Origin: Neptunomonas marina
Lineage (GTDB): Bacteria > Pseudomonadota > Gammaproteobacteria > Pseudomonadales > Balneatricaceae
Reading direction: 5' to 3'
DNA: 64,000 nucleotides
NCBI RefSeq assembly: GCF_004005935.1
Contig: NZ_SACQ01000005.1
Location: 62,001-126,000, forward strand
Below, one piece after another: positions 6,584-16,438 of this stretch (position 1 is the stretch's first letter; each line of letters starts with the position of its first letter). The notes beneath the pieces were generated by a model. That model worked only from the letters and a program-made list of their open reading frames with translations. It was not told the DNA's origin and searched no databases. A program made the position numbers and the translations under genes.

Positions 6584-7288
6584 CTAATAAAAAACAGTAA
6601 CTTGGCCGCGTTTTTTAATGTAGGCCTTGATAACCTTTTGCGAGCGGTTGTTAACCACACGGATTTGATCCCCAGCTAAACCTGCATCCAGCGCTGTGCC
6701 TTGAGTGCGGATGCTCATGCCATTTTTCTGTGCAATGATGATGACACTATCGCCTTTGTTGACCAAGTTGGGCAGTTTGATATGGCTACTGTTGATCACA
6801 CTTTGCGAGGTAATTGTTCTTCTGACCTGTGCACCGATAAGTGTATCGGGCGTGAAAAAGTACCCGGGCTTAAGGGGCGTCAAATCATGGCGTTGGAATG
6901 CTAGATCAGCTGCTTGGATGAGTTTTCCTTTGGGGAGTGTGTTGCGTGCAGTGGCAACCGAGCTAAAAGCTTCTACCTTGCCGGTGACATGCGCTACCCA
7001 GCGTTGGGGGATGCTGCATTGCACTCTCACCGTTAAACGGCCTCCTCGTGGAAGCTTTGCTGGCGGTCTTGTCGATAAATCACGGCATTTTTTTTCTTTA
7101 AGCTGATCATTTATCGAGTTTAATACTATATTAATAGCAGCATGCGGATATCTGCTGGCAAAGTGTTGATAGATTTGAGATTTAATTTGCTCTTCGATTG
7201 GCGCTGCGAGGGCAGGCACCGCACAGGTAAAAAAGCTAAACAGAAGTGAAGTTATGCCGACAAAGCGCATAGCTTTAAAAGAACTCAC
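6584..7288 (-). CDS. flgA: Flagellar P-ring assembly chaperone FlgA
   Basis: FlgA is the periplasmic chaperone needed for FlgI to form the P ring. The protein has a signal peptide (hydrophobic segment ending ALA before PIEEQ), an N-terminal region with the conserved Cys pair of FlgA, and a C-terminal SAF domain (NTLPKGKLIQAADLA; GAQVRRTITSQSVI; DSVIIIAQKNGMSIRTQGTALD). I place the start at the GTG at 7286-7288 (AGGTGA 4 nt upstream), giving 235 residues. The ATG at 7268-7270 is a plausible alternative, and the longer frame to 7336 lacks a ribosome site. It is divergent from cheV. Confidence 0.9.
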   Translation of the reverse strand: MSSFKAMRFVGITSLLFSFFTCAVPALAAPIEEQIKSQIYQHFASRYPHAAINIVLNSINDQLKEKKCRDLSTRPPAKLPRGGRLTVRVQCSIPQRWVAHVTGKVEAFSSVATARNTLPKGKLIQAADLAFQRHDLTPLKPGYFFTPDTLIGAQVRRTITSQSVINSSHIKLPNLVNKGDSVIIIAQKNGMSIRTQGTALDAGLAGDQIRVVNNRSQKVIKAYIKKRGQVTVFY

Positions 7289-7363
7289 GGTATCACCTGT
7301 ATGAGCAGGGTAAGAGGATAGCGTTGAGCCACTCAATAAGTGACATTGGACTTGGTGCTGATC

Positions 7364-8302
7364 ATGTCAGGTATTCTAGATACTGTAAACCTACGCACAC
7401 AGATGGTAGGTCAAAACCGTTTAGAGCTGTTGTTGTTTAATCTTGAAACAGATCAAACCTACGGCATCAATGTATTTAAAGTCCGTGAGGTGCTGCAATG
7501 TCCCGAGTTGACAGAAGTGCCGCGCCAAACAACTGCCATTAAAGGGATGGCCCACATTCGGGGCGAGACAATCCCCGTATTGGATCTCTCCGAAGCTATT
7601 GGCCGAAACGCGATACCAAAAGAGCAGCAGCAAGTCTGTTTTCTTATCGTTGCCGAGTACAACAAGCGAACGCTTGCGTTTTTGGTGCGCAAGGTTGATC
7701 GAATTCTTAATACCCACTGGGATCAGATTATGGCTCCGCCTGCTGAGATCGGTGTTGAAAACTACCTGACTGCCGTTTTTGAGCACGAAGGTAAGTTGAT
7801 TGAAATTCTCGATGTAGAGCAAATCTTGGCCGACCTTTACCCAATGGCGACCAAAGTAAGCGATGATGTAGCGACGTCTGAAGTGCGTAGCAAAGCACGA
7901 GAGCATCATGTACTTTGTGTTGATGACTCTAGTGTGGCGCGCAACCAGATGCAGCGCAGTTTGGAAGACCTTGGTTGTAAGGTAACAACGTGTAATAACG
8001 GTCGAATTGCTTGGGATCTGTTAGTGCAGCTTGCTGAAAAAGGTAACGATGTTACCGAGCTGTTCTTGATGGTGATCTCCGATATCGAGATGCCAGAAAT
8101 GGACGGTTACACCTTAGCTGCGATGATTCGTGAAGACCCTCGTATGGAGCGTATGCATATTGTGCTGCACTCTTCGTTGAGTGGTGGCTTTAACGTATCT
8201 ATGGTTAAAAAAGTCGGTGCGGACGGGTTCTTAGCCAAGTTCAACCCTGATGACTTGGCCGGCGTTGTGATCGAGCGCATCAAAAAGATAGAAGGCCGAT
8301 AA
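7364..8302 (+). CDS. cheV: Chemotaxis coupling protein CheV
   Basis: The 312-residue protein joins an N-terminal CheW-like coupling domain (about 15-155; YGINVFKVREVL, MAHIRGETIPVLDL) to a C-terminal receiver domain (about 180-305). The phospho-acceptor Asp240 is in ISDIEMPEMDG, and the acidic pair is in LCVDDSS. It links chemoreceptors to CheA and allows adaptation through phosphorylation. The start is at MSGILD; eight extra upstream residues have no support. It is followed by cheR after 13 nt, the arrangement found in pseudomonads and vibrios. Confidence 0.93.
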   Translation: MSGILDTVNLRTQMVGQNRLELLLFNLETDQTYGINVFKVREVLQCPELTEVPRQTTAIKGMAHIRGETIPVLDLSEAIGRNAIPKEQQQVCFLIVAEYNKRTLAFLVRKVDRILNTHWDQIMAPPAEIGVENYLTAVFEHEGKLIEILDVEQILADLYPMATKVSDDVATSEVRSKAREHHVLCVDDSSVARNQMQRSLEDLGCKVTTCNNGRIAWDLLVQLAEKGNDVTELFLMVISDIEMPEMDGYTLAAMIREDPRMERMHIVLHSSLSGGFNVSMVKKVGADGFLAKFNPDDLAGVVIERIKKIEGR

Positions 8303-8315
8303 CTTGGGAGACTCT

Positions 8316-9164
8316 ATGACGGATGGCTTAAAACAGTTTCGCATTACCCCTGAAGAATTCCGTGTCTTTAGTGAGTTTTTAGAGCGTAGCTGCGGAATTG
8401 TTCTGGCTGAGCACAAGCAATACCTAGTGCAAAGCCGTCTAAGCAAGATCATGAGCGAAAACACCTTCAGCGATCTGAAGGCGCTTGTTAGCGCACTTCA
8501 GCGCCCAGGGGCTAACCAACTAAAAGAGAAAGTCATTGATGCGATGACAACGAACGAAACGCTTTGGTTTCGGGACATTCATCCTTATGACATTCTCAAA
8601 AATCGTTTACTGCCGGAGCTACACACAGAGCAGAAAAAGAAGAAGATTCGTATCTGGTCTGCGGCCTGTTCTACCGGACAAGAGCCATACTCGTTGAGTA
8701 TGGTGATTGACGAGTTCAAGAAAGCTAACCTTGGCGCGTTTGGGTTGGGCGAGGAAATTATCGCAACAGATATCTCCTCCAGTGCGTTACAGCAAGCACG
8801 ATCTGGGCGCTACGAAATGTTGGCGCTTGGGCGGGGGTTGGATAAAGACCGTTTGATGAAGCATTTTTCCGAAAACGCCGACGGGTCTTGGACGATTAGC
8901 CCAGCCCTCAAATCCCGAGTGCGCTTTCAAAGCATTAACCTGCTTGGACAATATTCGGCGATGGGGCAGTTTGACATCATCTTTTGCCGAAACGTACTGA
9001 TCTATTTTTCCGCTGACGTCAAAACTGAGATCTTGCGCAAGATGCGCCGCCAGCTCAATACGGGAGGCTACTTGATTTTAGGGGCATCAGAGTCGCTGCC
9101 CGGTCTATCTGATTGCTACAAAATGATTCATTGCCGGCCTGGCATAATCTATCAGGCTATCTAG
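8316..9164 (+). CDS. cheR: Chemoreceptor methyltransferase CheR
   Basis: CheR adds methyl groups from S-adenosylmethionine to receptor glutamates. The 282-residue protein has the helical N-terminal domain (about 1-90; MTTNETLWFRD) and the SAM-binding domain with motif IRIWSAACSTGQEPYSL. It also has IIATDISSSAL and the FCRNVLIYF segment. GGGAG is 5 nt before the ATG at 8316, so this start is preferred over a TTG at 8304. It is the last gene of the cheV-cheR unit and is followed by a hairpin terminator. Confidence 0.95.
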   Translation: MTDGLKQFRITPEEFRVFSEFLERSCGIVLAEHKQYLVQSRLSKIMSENTFSDLKALVSALQRPGANQLKEKVIDAMTTNETLWFRDIHPYDILKNRLLPELHTEQKKKKIRIWSAACSTGQEPYSLSMVIDEFKKANLGAFGLGEEIIATDISSSALQQARSGRYEMLALGRGLDKDRLMKHFSENADGSWTISPALKSRVRFQSINLLGQYSAMGQFDIIFCRNVLIYFSADVKTEILRKMRRQLNTGGYLILGASESLPGLSDCYKMIHCRPGIIYQAI

Positions 9165-9189
9165 CCATACCGAGACAACAGCGGCAAAG

Positions 9190-9215
9190 AAGCGGCAATG
9201 GTATGCCGCTTTTTT
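9190..9215 (+). terminator. Rho-independent terminator after cheR
   Basis: Stem AAGCGGCA/TGCCGCTT with a six-base loop, followed by a T-run (9210-9215). Confidence 0.85.
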
Positions 9216-9293
9216 ATTGCCGAGTGTAACTCCCCTGCCTTTAGTCGCTCTGTAACCCCCCTTAAATCGGTACCATACCTTTTTGTTTTTCTA

Positions 9294-9309
9294 TGGCACG
9301 TCTTTTGCT
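9294..9309 (+). promoter_or_regulatory. Sigma-54 promoter of flgBCDE
   Basis: TGGCACG-N4-TTGCT matches the -24/-12 consensus exactly and lies 31 bp upstream of flgB. It is probably activated by FleR (or FleQ). Confidence 0.92.
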
Positions 9310-9339
9310 TGAAGTAGAGCAGATTGATAGAGGTGTGTT

Positions 9340-9744
9340 ATGGCAATTTCATTTGATAAAGCATTAGGGATTCATCAGCAAGCGGTTGCTGTGCGTGAGA
9401 AGCGTGCAGAAGTGCTTGCTAATAATATCGCGAATGCTGATACACCAAACTACAAAGCGCGTGATATGGATTTTAAAGAGATCCTTGCAGGCACTCAGCC
9501 GCTTACTCAAACACCGCTAAAAATGTCCATGACTCACGATTCGCACTATGCAGACGTTATCAACCCAGATTTTGCGGCTGACTTAATGTACCGCACTCCT
9601 ATGCAGCCATCGGTAGACGACAATACTGTGGAAGTGCAGGAAGAGATGGCACGATACACCGAGAACGCACTGGACTATCAAGCGTCTTTTGATTTTTTGA
9701 ACCGCAAATTTAAAGGCTTATCAAAAGCCTTGAAGGGTGAGTAA
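9340..9744 (+). CDS. flgB: Proximal rod protein FlgB
   Basis: The 134-residue protein has the rod-protein N-terminal motif (AEVLANNIANADTPNYKARDMDF) and the C-terminal helix used in axial packing. FlgB is at the base of the rod in the periplasm and is exported by the flagellar type III system. It is the first gene of flgBCDE, 31 bp after a sigma-54 site, and the length is typical. Confidence 0.96.
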   Translation: MAISFDKALGIHQQAVAVREKRAEVLANNIANADTPNYKARDMDFKEILAGTQPLTQTPLKMSMTHDSHYADVINPDFAADLMYRTPMQPSVDDNTVEVQEEMARYTENALDYQASFDFLNRKFKGLSKALKGE

Positions 9745-9746
9745 AC

Positions 9747-10181
9747 ATGTCTTTAACGAATGTCTTTCAAATAGCCGGTTCAGCGATGAGTGCGCAAACT
9801 GTACGTTTGAACACGACCGCAAGTAACTTAGCTAACGCTGAAAGTGTCAGCTCCAGCGTTGATGAGACATATCGCGCGCGCAAGCCGGTGTTTGAGCTGA
9901 AAGCACCCACACTGGAACAGATGACGGATGTCGACGCAGGCTTGCTACCCGGGCAGGGCGTGCAGGTGGCTGGCATCGTTGAGAGTGATGCGCCGTTACG
10001 TAAAGAGTACAACCCGAACCACCCATTGGCTGACGAGGGTGGCTATGTGCATTACCCAAACGTCAATGTGGTTGAGGAGATGGCAGATATGATCACGGCA
10101 TCTCGTTCGTTCCAGATCAATGCTGAGGTAATGAACTCCGCTAAACAGATGGTCCAGCGTGCCCTTACGCTGGGTCAGTAA
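9747..10181 (+). CDS. flgC: Proximal rod protein FlgC
   Basis: The 144-residue protein has the axial-family N-terminal motif (TTASNLANAESVSS) and the C-terminal FlgC signature (VNVVEEMADMITASRSFQINAEVMNSAKQM). It stacks with FlgB and FlgF to form the rod. It begins 2 nt after flgB, so the two are co-translated. Confidence 0.96.
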   Translation: MSLTNVFQIAGSAMSAQTVRLNTTASNLANAESVSSSVDETYRARKPVFELKAPTLEQMTDVDAGLLPGQGVQVAGIVESDAPLRKEYNPNHPLADEGGYVHYPNVNVVEEMADMITASRSFQINAEVMNSAKQMVQRALTLGQ

Positions 10182-10202
10182 TTAGGGTGTTGAGGTAGTC
10201 CT

Positions 10203-10886
10203 ATGGCTGATGTTAACAACGTTAACGGCTCGCCGTCGGTTTATGAGCAGATAAACCAAGCTAACCAAAATGCGAGTACGCAAAAAACGCAGTCGGAGAG
10301 CGATAGCGATATGTTTATGAAGCTGATGATCGCTCAGCTTCAAAATCAGGATCCGACGAGCCCGGCAGATACCAATGATTTCATGCAACAGATTTCGAGC
10401 ATGAGTCAGGTTGAAAGTATCAACAAGCTAACGCAAAGCGTCGAGAGTATGAGCGCTCAATTGATGACAAGCCAAGCAGCACTGCAGGCTTCATCGATGG
10501 TGGGGCAAAAGGCATATATCAACACGCAAGTGGCATCTATCGGTGAGAGCGATGAGATTCGCGGAGTCGGCTCAATCGAGAAAACGGTAGATGATATGCG
10601 CGTTAGTATCACGGACCTGAGTGGCAATGTGGTCGATAGTTGGTCAATGGGCTCTCGTCGAGCGGGGGATCATGAGTTCGTTTGGAAGGCGAGCGAAGAT
10701 CTACCTAAAGGCAGCTACCGCGTGGTGATCGAAGCGGCAGAAGAGGCCGGTGGAAATTATGAACCGGTCGATACTTTTATTGCACATACAGTGAATAGCG
10801 TGACCCTTGGCCAGAATGGTGTGGGTATGCGCGTAAACACCGATGCGGGCTCAGCCAGTATCAATGACATCAAGCAGATAGGATAA
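10203..10886 (+). CDS. flgD: Hook scaffolding (cap) protein FlgD
   Basis: FlgD caps the growing hook and directs FlgE assembly. The 227-residue protein has the conserved N-terminal region (SDMFMKLMIAQLQNQDPTSPADTNDFMQQISSMSQVE). Its C-terminal FlgD Tudor/Ig-like domains contain DLSGNVVDSWSMG and HEFVWKASEDLPKG. The length is usual. It lies 21 nt after flgC. Confidence 0.95.
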   Translation: MADVNNVNGSPSVYEQINQANQNASTQKTQSESDSDMFMKLMIAQLQNQDPTSPADTNDFMQQISSMSQVESINKLTQSVESMSAQLMTSQAALQASSMVGQKAYINTQVASIGESDEIRGVGSIEKTVDDMRVSITDLSGNVVDSWSMGSRRAGDHEFVWKASEDLPKGSYRVVIEAAEEAGGNYEPVDTFIAHTVNSVTLGQNGVGMRVNTDAGSASINDIKQIG

Positions 10887-10901
10887 GAAGAGGATCATAA
10901 T

Positions 10902-12986
10902 ATGGCAGGGTTTAATACTGCAGTGACTGGGTTGAAAGCATCTTCCACCATGCTTGATGTAACGGGTAACAACATTGCCAACTCCAGTACTATTGGTTAC
11001 AAAACATCGCGTACTGAGTTTGGCGATATCTATACAGCATCAGTGGTTGGTGCGGGTAGTAGTAACACGCCGGGTTCAGGTGTAACGGTATCTGATATCG
11101 CGCAGGACTTCAGTGCGGGTACGTTGGAGTTCACGAATAACAACCTCGACTTGGCGATCAACGGCTCCGGCTTTTTCCAACTGAATGATGGTCAAGGCGG
11201 TACGACGTACACACGCGCCGGTGCGTTTGAGCTGAACAAAGATGGTTTTATCGTTTCCAAGAACGGTAAGTTCCTGCAAGGTTACGGTTTGGACGACAGA
11301 GGTAACCGTCTGCCGATTGGTAACTTAGCGGTAACTGAGAAGGAATTTCCACCGAAAACCACGGAAACAATGGATCTCTCCTTCAACATTGACTCGCGTG
11401 AAGATGCCAATACGCTGCTGCCTAACTACGACAAAGATAAAGCGGGCTCTTTTACCTACAGTACCACAGTGCGTACGTTCGACAGCCTTGGTAATGAGCA
11501 CACTATTAAGTACAACTTTGCTGAGCAGCGCCCAGAGAACGAGTACAGCAATTACCAAACGACACCGGGTGATCGAGTGTATATCTCCGGCATCGGTACT
11601 GCTGCAGATACAGACGGGATGCTCTTGCCGCTTTATGATGAGTCAGCAAACGGTGACTTCGTTCTGAAAACGGCAACGGCTAAAGCTGTGGATAATGGCC
11701 AAGATTTGAAAGTGTTTGAGCTGGGTGGGCAAACACTCGCTGATCTTCAAGAAGCTGACCCACGCATTAAGTCTGTTGAGTACCGCGTGGATGATGCGGG
11801 TAACGGTACGTTACGTATTTTGAAGCTATCTGATTCGCGCGAATTTGGCGATCTGCTTGTGACGGATAACTCGGCGCCTGACCGTGTCGCATTGACGCCA
11901 ACTACAACCGATGCGTCGGGCTTTGTTTCGAGCAATGAGAAACACTTCTTCGAGTTCCAAACGGGCACATTTGCGGCCAATGAGCAGCTCGATCTTGAGG
12001 TAGCCGGTGTTGAGATCGCAATCTCGACAGGTGACAACGGTATGACATCCGAGCAGGTTGCCTTGGCTATTCGTGATCGTGAGTCCGATATCCTTGAGGC
12101 AAACCCGGATATCTTATCCGTCAGCTGGGATCCTGATCAGGGGGCCAACGGGTCTCTGCGTATTGAGTTTAAACCGGATGTAAACCCTGCCAACCTTGGC
12201 GCGCGTTCGGCGCAGGTGATCGATGATGCCGCGTTGATCGGTAGTGCTAACCAAGTCTTTATTGGCTCTGAGGTGGCGACGGGTAAGGTTGATGCCAACT
12301 ACGAGATCGATGGTGACAACTCCTACAACGGCGTTTATCTAATGTATGCCTACCTCAATGGCGAGGAAGCACTCGATATCGGTAAGTTGAATGATGCGGG
12401 TACGGGTACCGATACAGAACCGGGCCCGATTCTGGTTAAGTTCAACCCGGAAAACGGTTTGCTAACCGAGATCAACGGTGAAGAGATCCGTACAGGAGCA
12501 ACAACGCCTGAGATCATTATTAAAGGCGCAGACCCCGCCAACAAAAACAACAACATTGCGTTGAATATTGGCGGTTCTACTCAGTTCGCATCCGAGTCGA
12601 TTATCAAAGCATCAGATCAAGATGGTTACGCTAAGGGCGACCTGATCGGTGTTTCATTCGGTTCCACGGGTGAGATGATTGCATCGTTTAGTAATGGTGA
12701 GCAGCTCAATATCGGTATTGTGGCCGTGGCGACCTTCGAGAACCAATCAGGTTTACAGCCTAGTGGTGACACCGAGTGGACGGCAACATTGGATTCGGGC
12801 TCTGCGATCCTCAACCCTCCGGGTGCTGGCTTGAACGGGCTGTTACGTTCGGCATCGCTGGAGCAGTCTAACGTGGATCTATCTGCAGAGCTGGTAAAAC
12901 TGATCGAAGCGCAGCGTAACTTCCAGGCGAACTCTAAGACACTGGAAACGTTGAACACTGTAACGCAGTCGATTCTGCAGATTTAA
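10902..12986 (+). CDS. flgE: Flagellar hook protein FlgE (enlarged)
   Basis: Conserved axial ends are clear: N-terminal SSTMLDVTGNNIANSSTIGYK and C-terminal SAELVKLIEAQRNFQANSKTLETLNTVTQSIL. At 694 residues it is much longer than the common 400-460. The extra sequence lies in the central surface-exposed domains (roughly residues 230-480), which include two similar acidic segments, DPRIKSVEYRVDDAGNGTLRI and NPDILSVSWDPDQGANGSLRI. This points to internal domain duplication. It is the last gene of flgBCDE and is followed by a strong terminator. Confidence 0.95.
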   Translation: MAGFNTAVTGLKASSTMLDVTGNNIANSSTIGYKTSRTEFGDIYTASVVGAGSSNTPGSGVTVSDIAQDFSAGTLEFTNNNLDLAINGSGFFQLNDGQGGTTYTRAGAFELNKDGFIVSKNGKFLQGYGLDDRGNRLPIGNLAVTEKEFPPKTTETMDLSFNIDSREDANTLLPNYDKDKAGSFTYSTTVRTFDSLGNEHTIKYNFAEQRPENEYSNYQTTPGDRVYISGIGTAADTDGMLLPLYDESANGDFVLKTATAKAVDNGQDLKVFELGGQTLADLQEADPRIKSVEYRVDDAGNGTLRILKLSDSREFGDLLVTDNSAPDRVALTPTTTDASGFVSSNEKHFFEFQTGTFAANEQLDLEVAGVEIAISTGDNGMTSEQVALAIRDRESDILEANPDILSVSWDPDQGANGSLRIEFKPDVNPANLGARSAQVIDDAALIGSANQVFIGSEVATGKVDANYEIDGDNSYNGVYLMYAYLNGEEALDIGKLNDAGTGTDTEPGPILVKFNPENGLLTEINGEEIRTGATTPEIIIKGADPANKNNNIALNIGGSTQFASESIIKASDQDGYAKGDLIGVSFGSTGEMIASFSNGEQLNIGIVAVATFENQSGLQPSGDTEWTATLDSGSAILNPPGAGLNGLLRSASLEQSNVDLSAELVKLIEAQRNFQANSKTLETLNTVTQSILQI

Positions 12987-13004
12987 ACGTTTTTTCCTCT
13001 CTTT

Positions 13005-13033
13005 AAGGGCTGCTTCGGCAGCCCTTTTCTTTT
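13005..13033 (+). terminator. Rho-independent terminator after flgE
   Basis: Stem AAGGGCTGC/GCAGCCCTT with a stable TTCG tetraloop, followed by a T-rich tail. Confidence 0.92.
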
Positions 13034-13049
13034 TGGCATATCAATTGCT
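13034..13049 (+). promoter_or_regulatory. Sigma-54 promoter of flgFGHIJ
   Basis: TGGCATA-N4-TTGCT has correct GG-N10-GC spacing and lies 51 bp upstream of flgF, directly after the flgE terminator. Confidence 0.85.
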
Positions 13050-13100
13050 TATCTCTACTTAACGTAGCCCAGACCGGCGCAATCAGAAGAGAGAGTTTCT

Positions 13101-13844
13101 ATGGATAAAGTTGTTTACCTTGCTATGAGCGGCGCGCGCGAAAACATGCGCGGGCAGCAGGCTCATGCCAACAACTTAGCCAACGCCAACACCACCGGCT
13201 TTAAGCACGATTTGTCCCAAGCCCGCGCTATGCAAGTGTTTGGCGAGGGGATGCCGAGCCGGGTTTATGCCATGAGCGAGCGTCCTGCAACCGATATTAG
13301 CGATGGTCAGCTCATCGAAACCGGCCGTGATCTAGATATCGCTATCCTTGGAGATGGCTGGATTGCTGTTATCGGCCCAGACGGCAACGAGGCTTACACG
13401 CGTTCAGGCGAGCTGCAGATCAATGCCGCTAACCAGCTAATAACTGGCAGCGGTTTGCCGGTCATGGGCAACGGCGGCACGCCGATTGTTATTCCGCCTG
13501 CCGAGAAGATCGATATTGGCGTGGATGGTTGGATTAGTATTCGCCCGCTGGGTGAAACAGCCGCTGAGGTTGCGGTGGTTGATCAGATCAAGCTAGTCAA
13601 TCTGGGCGACCAGAGCATCTTCAAAGGAACCGATGGCCTTATGCATATCGACGGTAACGCCGAGATAGGGCCGGATCTCAACCAGCGCTTAAAATCTGGC
13701 TTTTTGGAAGGCAGTAATGTCAATGCAGTCCATGAGCTGACGAGCATGATCAGCTTGTCGCGCCAGTTTGAAGTTAACTTGAAAATGATGAAAGCGGCTG
13801 AAGAGAATTCTGAAGCGGCTACAAAAATTCTACAGCTAAGCTAA
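13101..13844 (+). CDS. flgF: Proximal rod protein FlgF
   Basis: The 247-residue axial protein has the N-terminal motif AHANNLANANTTGFKHD. The mid-region is of FlgF type (GRDLDIAILGDGWIAV, YTRSGELQINAANQL), and the C-terminal is GFLEGSNVNAVHELTSMI. It occupies the rod between FlgC and FlgG. It is the first gene after its own sigma-54 site and the length is typical. Confidence 0.96.
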   Translation: MDKVVYLAMSGARENMRGQQAHANNLANANTTGFKHDLSQARAMQVFGEGMPSRVYAMSERPATDISDGQLIETGRDLDIAILGDGWIAVIGPDGNEAYTRSGELQINAANQLITGSGLPVMGNGGTPIVIPPAEKIDIGVDGWISIRPLGETAAEVAVVDQIKLVNLGDQSIFKGTDGLMHIDGNAEIGPDLNQRLKSGFLEGSNVNAVHELTSMISLSRQFEVNLKMMKAAEENSEAATKILQLS

Positions 13845-13863
13845 GTGTCAGGAGATTAATACG

Positions 13864-14649
13864 ATGCACGGTGCACTCTTTGTTGCGAAAACAGGTCTAT
13901 CTGCTCAAGACACCTCGCTTAAAGTTATTTCCAACAACCTTGCTAATGCGAGCACCACGGGCTTCAAGAAAGACCGTGCGGTTTTTGAAGATTTGCTCTA
14001 TCAAATCCAGCGCCAACCGGGCGCTGAGAGCGCTGCTGAAACCCAACTGCCATCTGGTTTGCAATTGGGCACAGGTGTGCGGGTTGTGGGTACGCAGAAG
14101 ATGTTTCAAGAGGGAAACATTGAAGTCACAGAGCAGCCGTTTGATATCGCCATCAATGGCCGCGGTTTCTTTCAAGTTACGTTACCCAACGGTGATCTAG
14201 GTTACACCCGTAACGGTCAGTTCCAGATCAACCAGAATAACGAGCTGGTGACGAGCGAGGGTTACTTGGTGGAGCCTGCGATTGTCTTACCCGCCGAGGT
14301 GCAAACCTTTACAGTGGGGGTTGACGGCATTGTGACGGCGGTTGTGGCTGGCGACCCCAACCCGGTACAGCTGGGCCAGTTGCAGTTGGCTGATTTCGTT
14401 AATCCAGCGGGTCTGCAGGCGCTGGGTCAAAACCTGTTTAGTGAAACTGTAGCCAGTGGTGCGCCTCAGTTGTCTAACCCTGGTGATGCAGGTGTCGGTA
14501 CTACCAATCAGGGGATGTTAGAGGCGTCTAACGTCAACGCGGTTGAGGAGTTGGTCAATATGATCACCACCCAGCGCGCTTATGAAATGAACTCCAAAGT
14601 GATCTCGACCGCAGACGAAATGCTGTCGTTTGTGACCCAACAACTTTAA
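13864..14649 (+). CDS. flgG: Distal rod protein FlgG
   Basis: The 261-residue protein carries the FlgG pattern SNNLANASTTGFKKDRAVFEDLLYQ near the N-terminus, QPFDIAINGRGFFQV in the middle, and MLEASNVNAVEELVNMITTQRAYEMNSKVI at the C-terminus. It forms the distal rod that crosses the P and L rings. It lies 19 nt after flgF. Confidence 0.97.
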   Translation: MHGALFVAKTGLSAQDTSLKVISNNLANASTTGFKKDRAVFEDLLYQIQRQPGAESAAETQLPSGLQLGTGVRVVGTQKMFQEGNIEVTEQPFDIAINGRGFFQVTLPNGDLGYTRNGQFQINQNNELVTSEGYLVEPAIVLPAEVQTFTVGVDGIVTAVVAGDPNPVQLGQLQLADFVNPAGLQALGQNLFSETVASGAPQLSNPGDAGVGTTNQGMLEASNVNAVEELVNMITTQRAYEMNSKVISTADEMLSFVTQQL

Positions 14650-14665
14650 TAGCTGAGGTGTTGAG

Positions 14666-15340
14666 ATGAAGCGTTTACTGGCTCTTTGTGTGTTTGCGGC
14701 CTTGCTGGTTGGCTGCGTGAACAAACCTAAGCAACCGGGTAACCCCTACTATGCGCCGGTTGCGCCTCAACAGCTACAACAGCCTCGCCCAATCAACGGG
14801 GCTATTTTTAACGCCGCAACGAGCCGTGACCTTTACAGCGATGGACGCGCTAATCGGATCGGTGACATCATCACCGTGGTGCTGAGCGAGCGTACGCAAT
14901 CGTCCAAGTCAGCTAAAACGTCAACGGATAAAGAGAGCGAACTATCGCTGCCGCAGCCAACGTTGTTTGGTAATCGTCTGGATGTATTTGGTGCTCCTAT
15001 TAGTGCCAGCAGTGGTGCTTCTACTAACACCTTTGAGGGTGAGGGCAAGTCGGATATGAGCAACAGCCTAACGGGGAACATCACTGTGACTGTCCATGAC
15101 GTGAGGCCTAATGGTGTCATGCTAGTGCGCGGTGAGAAGTGGCTGACGCTTAACCAAGGTGACGAGTATATCCAGATCAGCGGCTTGGTTCGCCCGCAGG
15201 ATATCGCCGCAGATAACACCATCTCATCGACGAAACTTGCTGACGCGCGTATCGGCTATAGCGGTACCGGCGGCGTACACGATACCAATGTGATGGGTTG
15301 GTTGTCGCGTTTCTTTGTTAGCCCACTGTGGCCACTCTGA
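14666..15340 (+). CDS. flgH: Flagellar L-ring lipoprotein FlgH
   Basis: FlgH forms the outer-membrane L ring. The 224-residue protein has a lipoprotein signal with Cys17 in LLVGC, the FlgH segment [21 protein letters not shown] and the C-terminal [24 protein letters not shown]. The gene follows flgG by 16 nt. Confidence 0.96.
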   Translation: MKRLLALCVFAALLVGCVNKPKQPGNPYYAPVAPQQLQQPRPINGAIFNAATSRDLYSDGRANRIGDIITVVLSERTQSSKSAKTSTDKESELSLPQPTLFGNRLDVFGAPISASSGASTNTFEGEGKSDMSNSLTGNITVTVHDVRPNGVMLVRGEKWLTLNQGDEYIQISGLVRPQDIAADNTISSTKLADARIGYSGTGGVHDTNVMGWLSRFFVSPLWPL

Positions 15341-15350
15341 GGGGCTTAAA

Positions 15351-16436
15351 ATGCGCTATCTTTTTGTTCTGATCACCTGTTTTCTAGCGAGCATTGCTCA
15401 TGCAGAGCGTATCAAAGATATCAGCTCTGTTGCTGGTGTGCGTTCGAACCAGTTGGTGGGCTACGGTTTGGTGGTCGGTTTGGATGGTACGGGGGATAAG
15501 ACCTCGTTCACATCGCAAACATTCCGTAACATGCTCAACAACTTTGGGGTGGCGATTCCGGCGAATGTGAGTCCATCGTCGAAGAATATTGCGGCAGTGG
15601 CGATTCACGCTGATCTACCGCCATTTTCGAAGCCAGGCCAAACCATTGATATCACGGTTTCTGCCATTGGCGATGCCAAGAGCCTGCGAGGGGGGAGCTT
15701 GCTGATGTCGCCGCTGAAAGGGGCTGATGGAAACGTTTATGCGCTCGCTCAAGGTAACCTGGTGGTATCAGGCTTTGGTGCCGAGGGACGAGATGGCTCG
15801 CGGCTATCGGTCAACGTGCCGAGTGTTGGGCGGATCCCCAACGGCGCGACGGTCGAACGCACCGTGCCCAACGCGTTTAGCCAAGGCGATAGCTTAGTGC
15901 TGAACCTAAACCACCCCGACTTCACAACATCACGCCGCGTTGCGGAAGAGATCAATAACCTATTAGGCGCTAACACCGCGAAAACGATCGATGCGACCTC
16001 CATTCGGGTGCGCGCACCTCGTGATGCGGGGCAGCGTGTCTCTTTTATCTCGGTGCTGGAAAACCTAGAGGTTACGCCAGCCAAAGAGACGGCCAAAGTG
16101 ATTATCAACTCACGCACAGGAACAATTGTTATTGGGCAAGATGTGCGCGTGTCTCCCGTTGCGGTGACGCATGGTGGCCTAACGGTTGCGATTACCGAAG
16201 AGCTAGAGGTTAACCAGCCGAACGGTTTGACTGAGGGCGAAACAGTGATTACGCCGCGCACGGGCATTCAAGTGGATGAAGACTCTGGCCACATGTTTGA
16301 GTTCTCGCCGGGGGCTTCCCTGCGCGACATCGTTGAAGCAGTTAACCAAGTCGGTGCAGCTCCGGGTGATCTAATGGCGATCCTTGAGGCGCTGAAGCAA
16401 GCCGGTGCACTGAAAGCAGAACTGATAGTGATCTAG
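15351..16436 (+). CDS. flgI: Flagellar P-ring protein FlgI
   Basis: FlgI forms the periplasmic P ring around the rod. The 361-residue precursor has a Sec signal ([16 protein letters not shown], cut before ERIKDI) and the typical [25 protein letters not shown] start of the mature protein. The C-terminus has [18 protein letters not shown]. The start is placed at the ATG at 15351, which gives a clean signal peptide; the 12 residues upstream would spoil it. Confidence 0.96.
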   Translation: MRYLFVLITCFLASIAHAERIKDISSVAGVRSNQLVGYGLVVGLDGTGDKTSFTSQTFRNMLNNFGVAIPANVSPSSKNIAAVAIHADLPPFSKPGQTIDITVSAIGDAKSLRGGSLLMSPLKGADGNVYALAQGNLVVSGFGAEGRDGSRLSVNVPSVGRIPNGATVERTVPNAFSQGDSLVLNLNHPDFTTSRRVAEEINNLLGANTAKTIDATSIRVRAPRDAGQRVSFISVLENLEVTPAKETAKVIINSRTGTIVIGQDVRVSPVAVTHGGLTVAITEELEVNQPNGLTEGETVITPRTGIQVDEDSGHMFEFSPGASLRDIVEAVNQVGAAPGDLMAILEALKQAGALKAELIVI

Positions 16437-16438
16437 CG

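Noticed and set aside
7289-7363. Sigma-54 promoter or FleQ box in the flgA-cheV divergent region
   Set aside because: TGGCTC occurs but no GC at the required distance; a CTCA/TGAC pair has a five-base spacer instead of six. Too weak to list.
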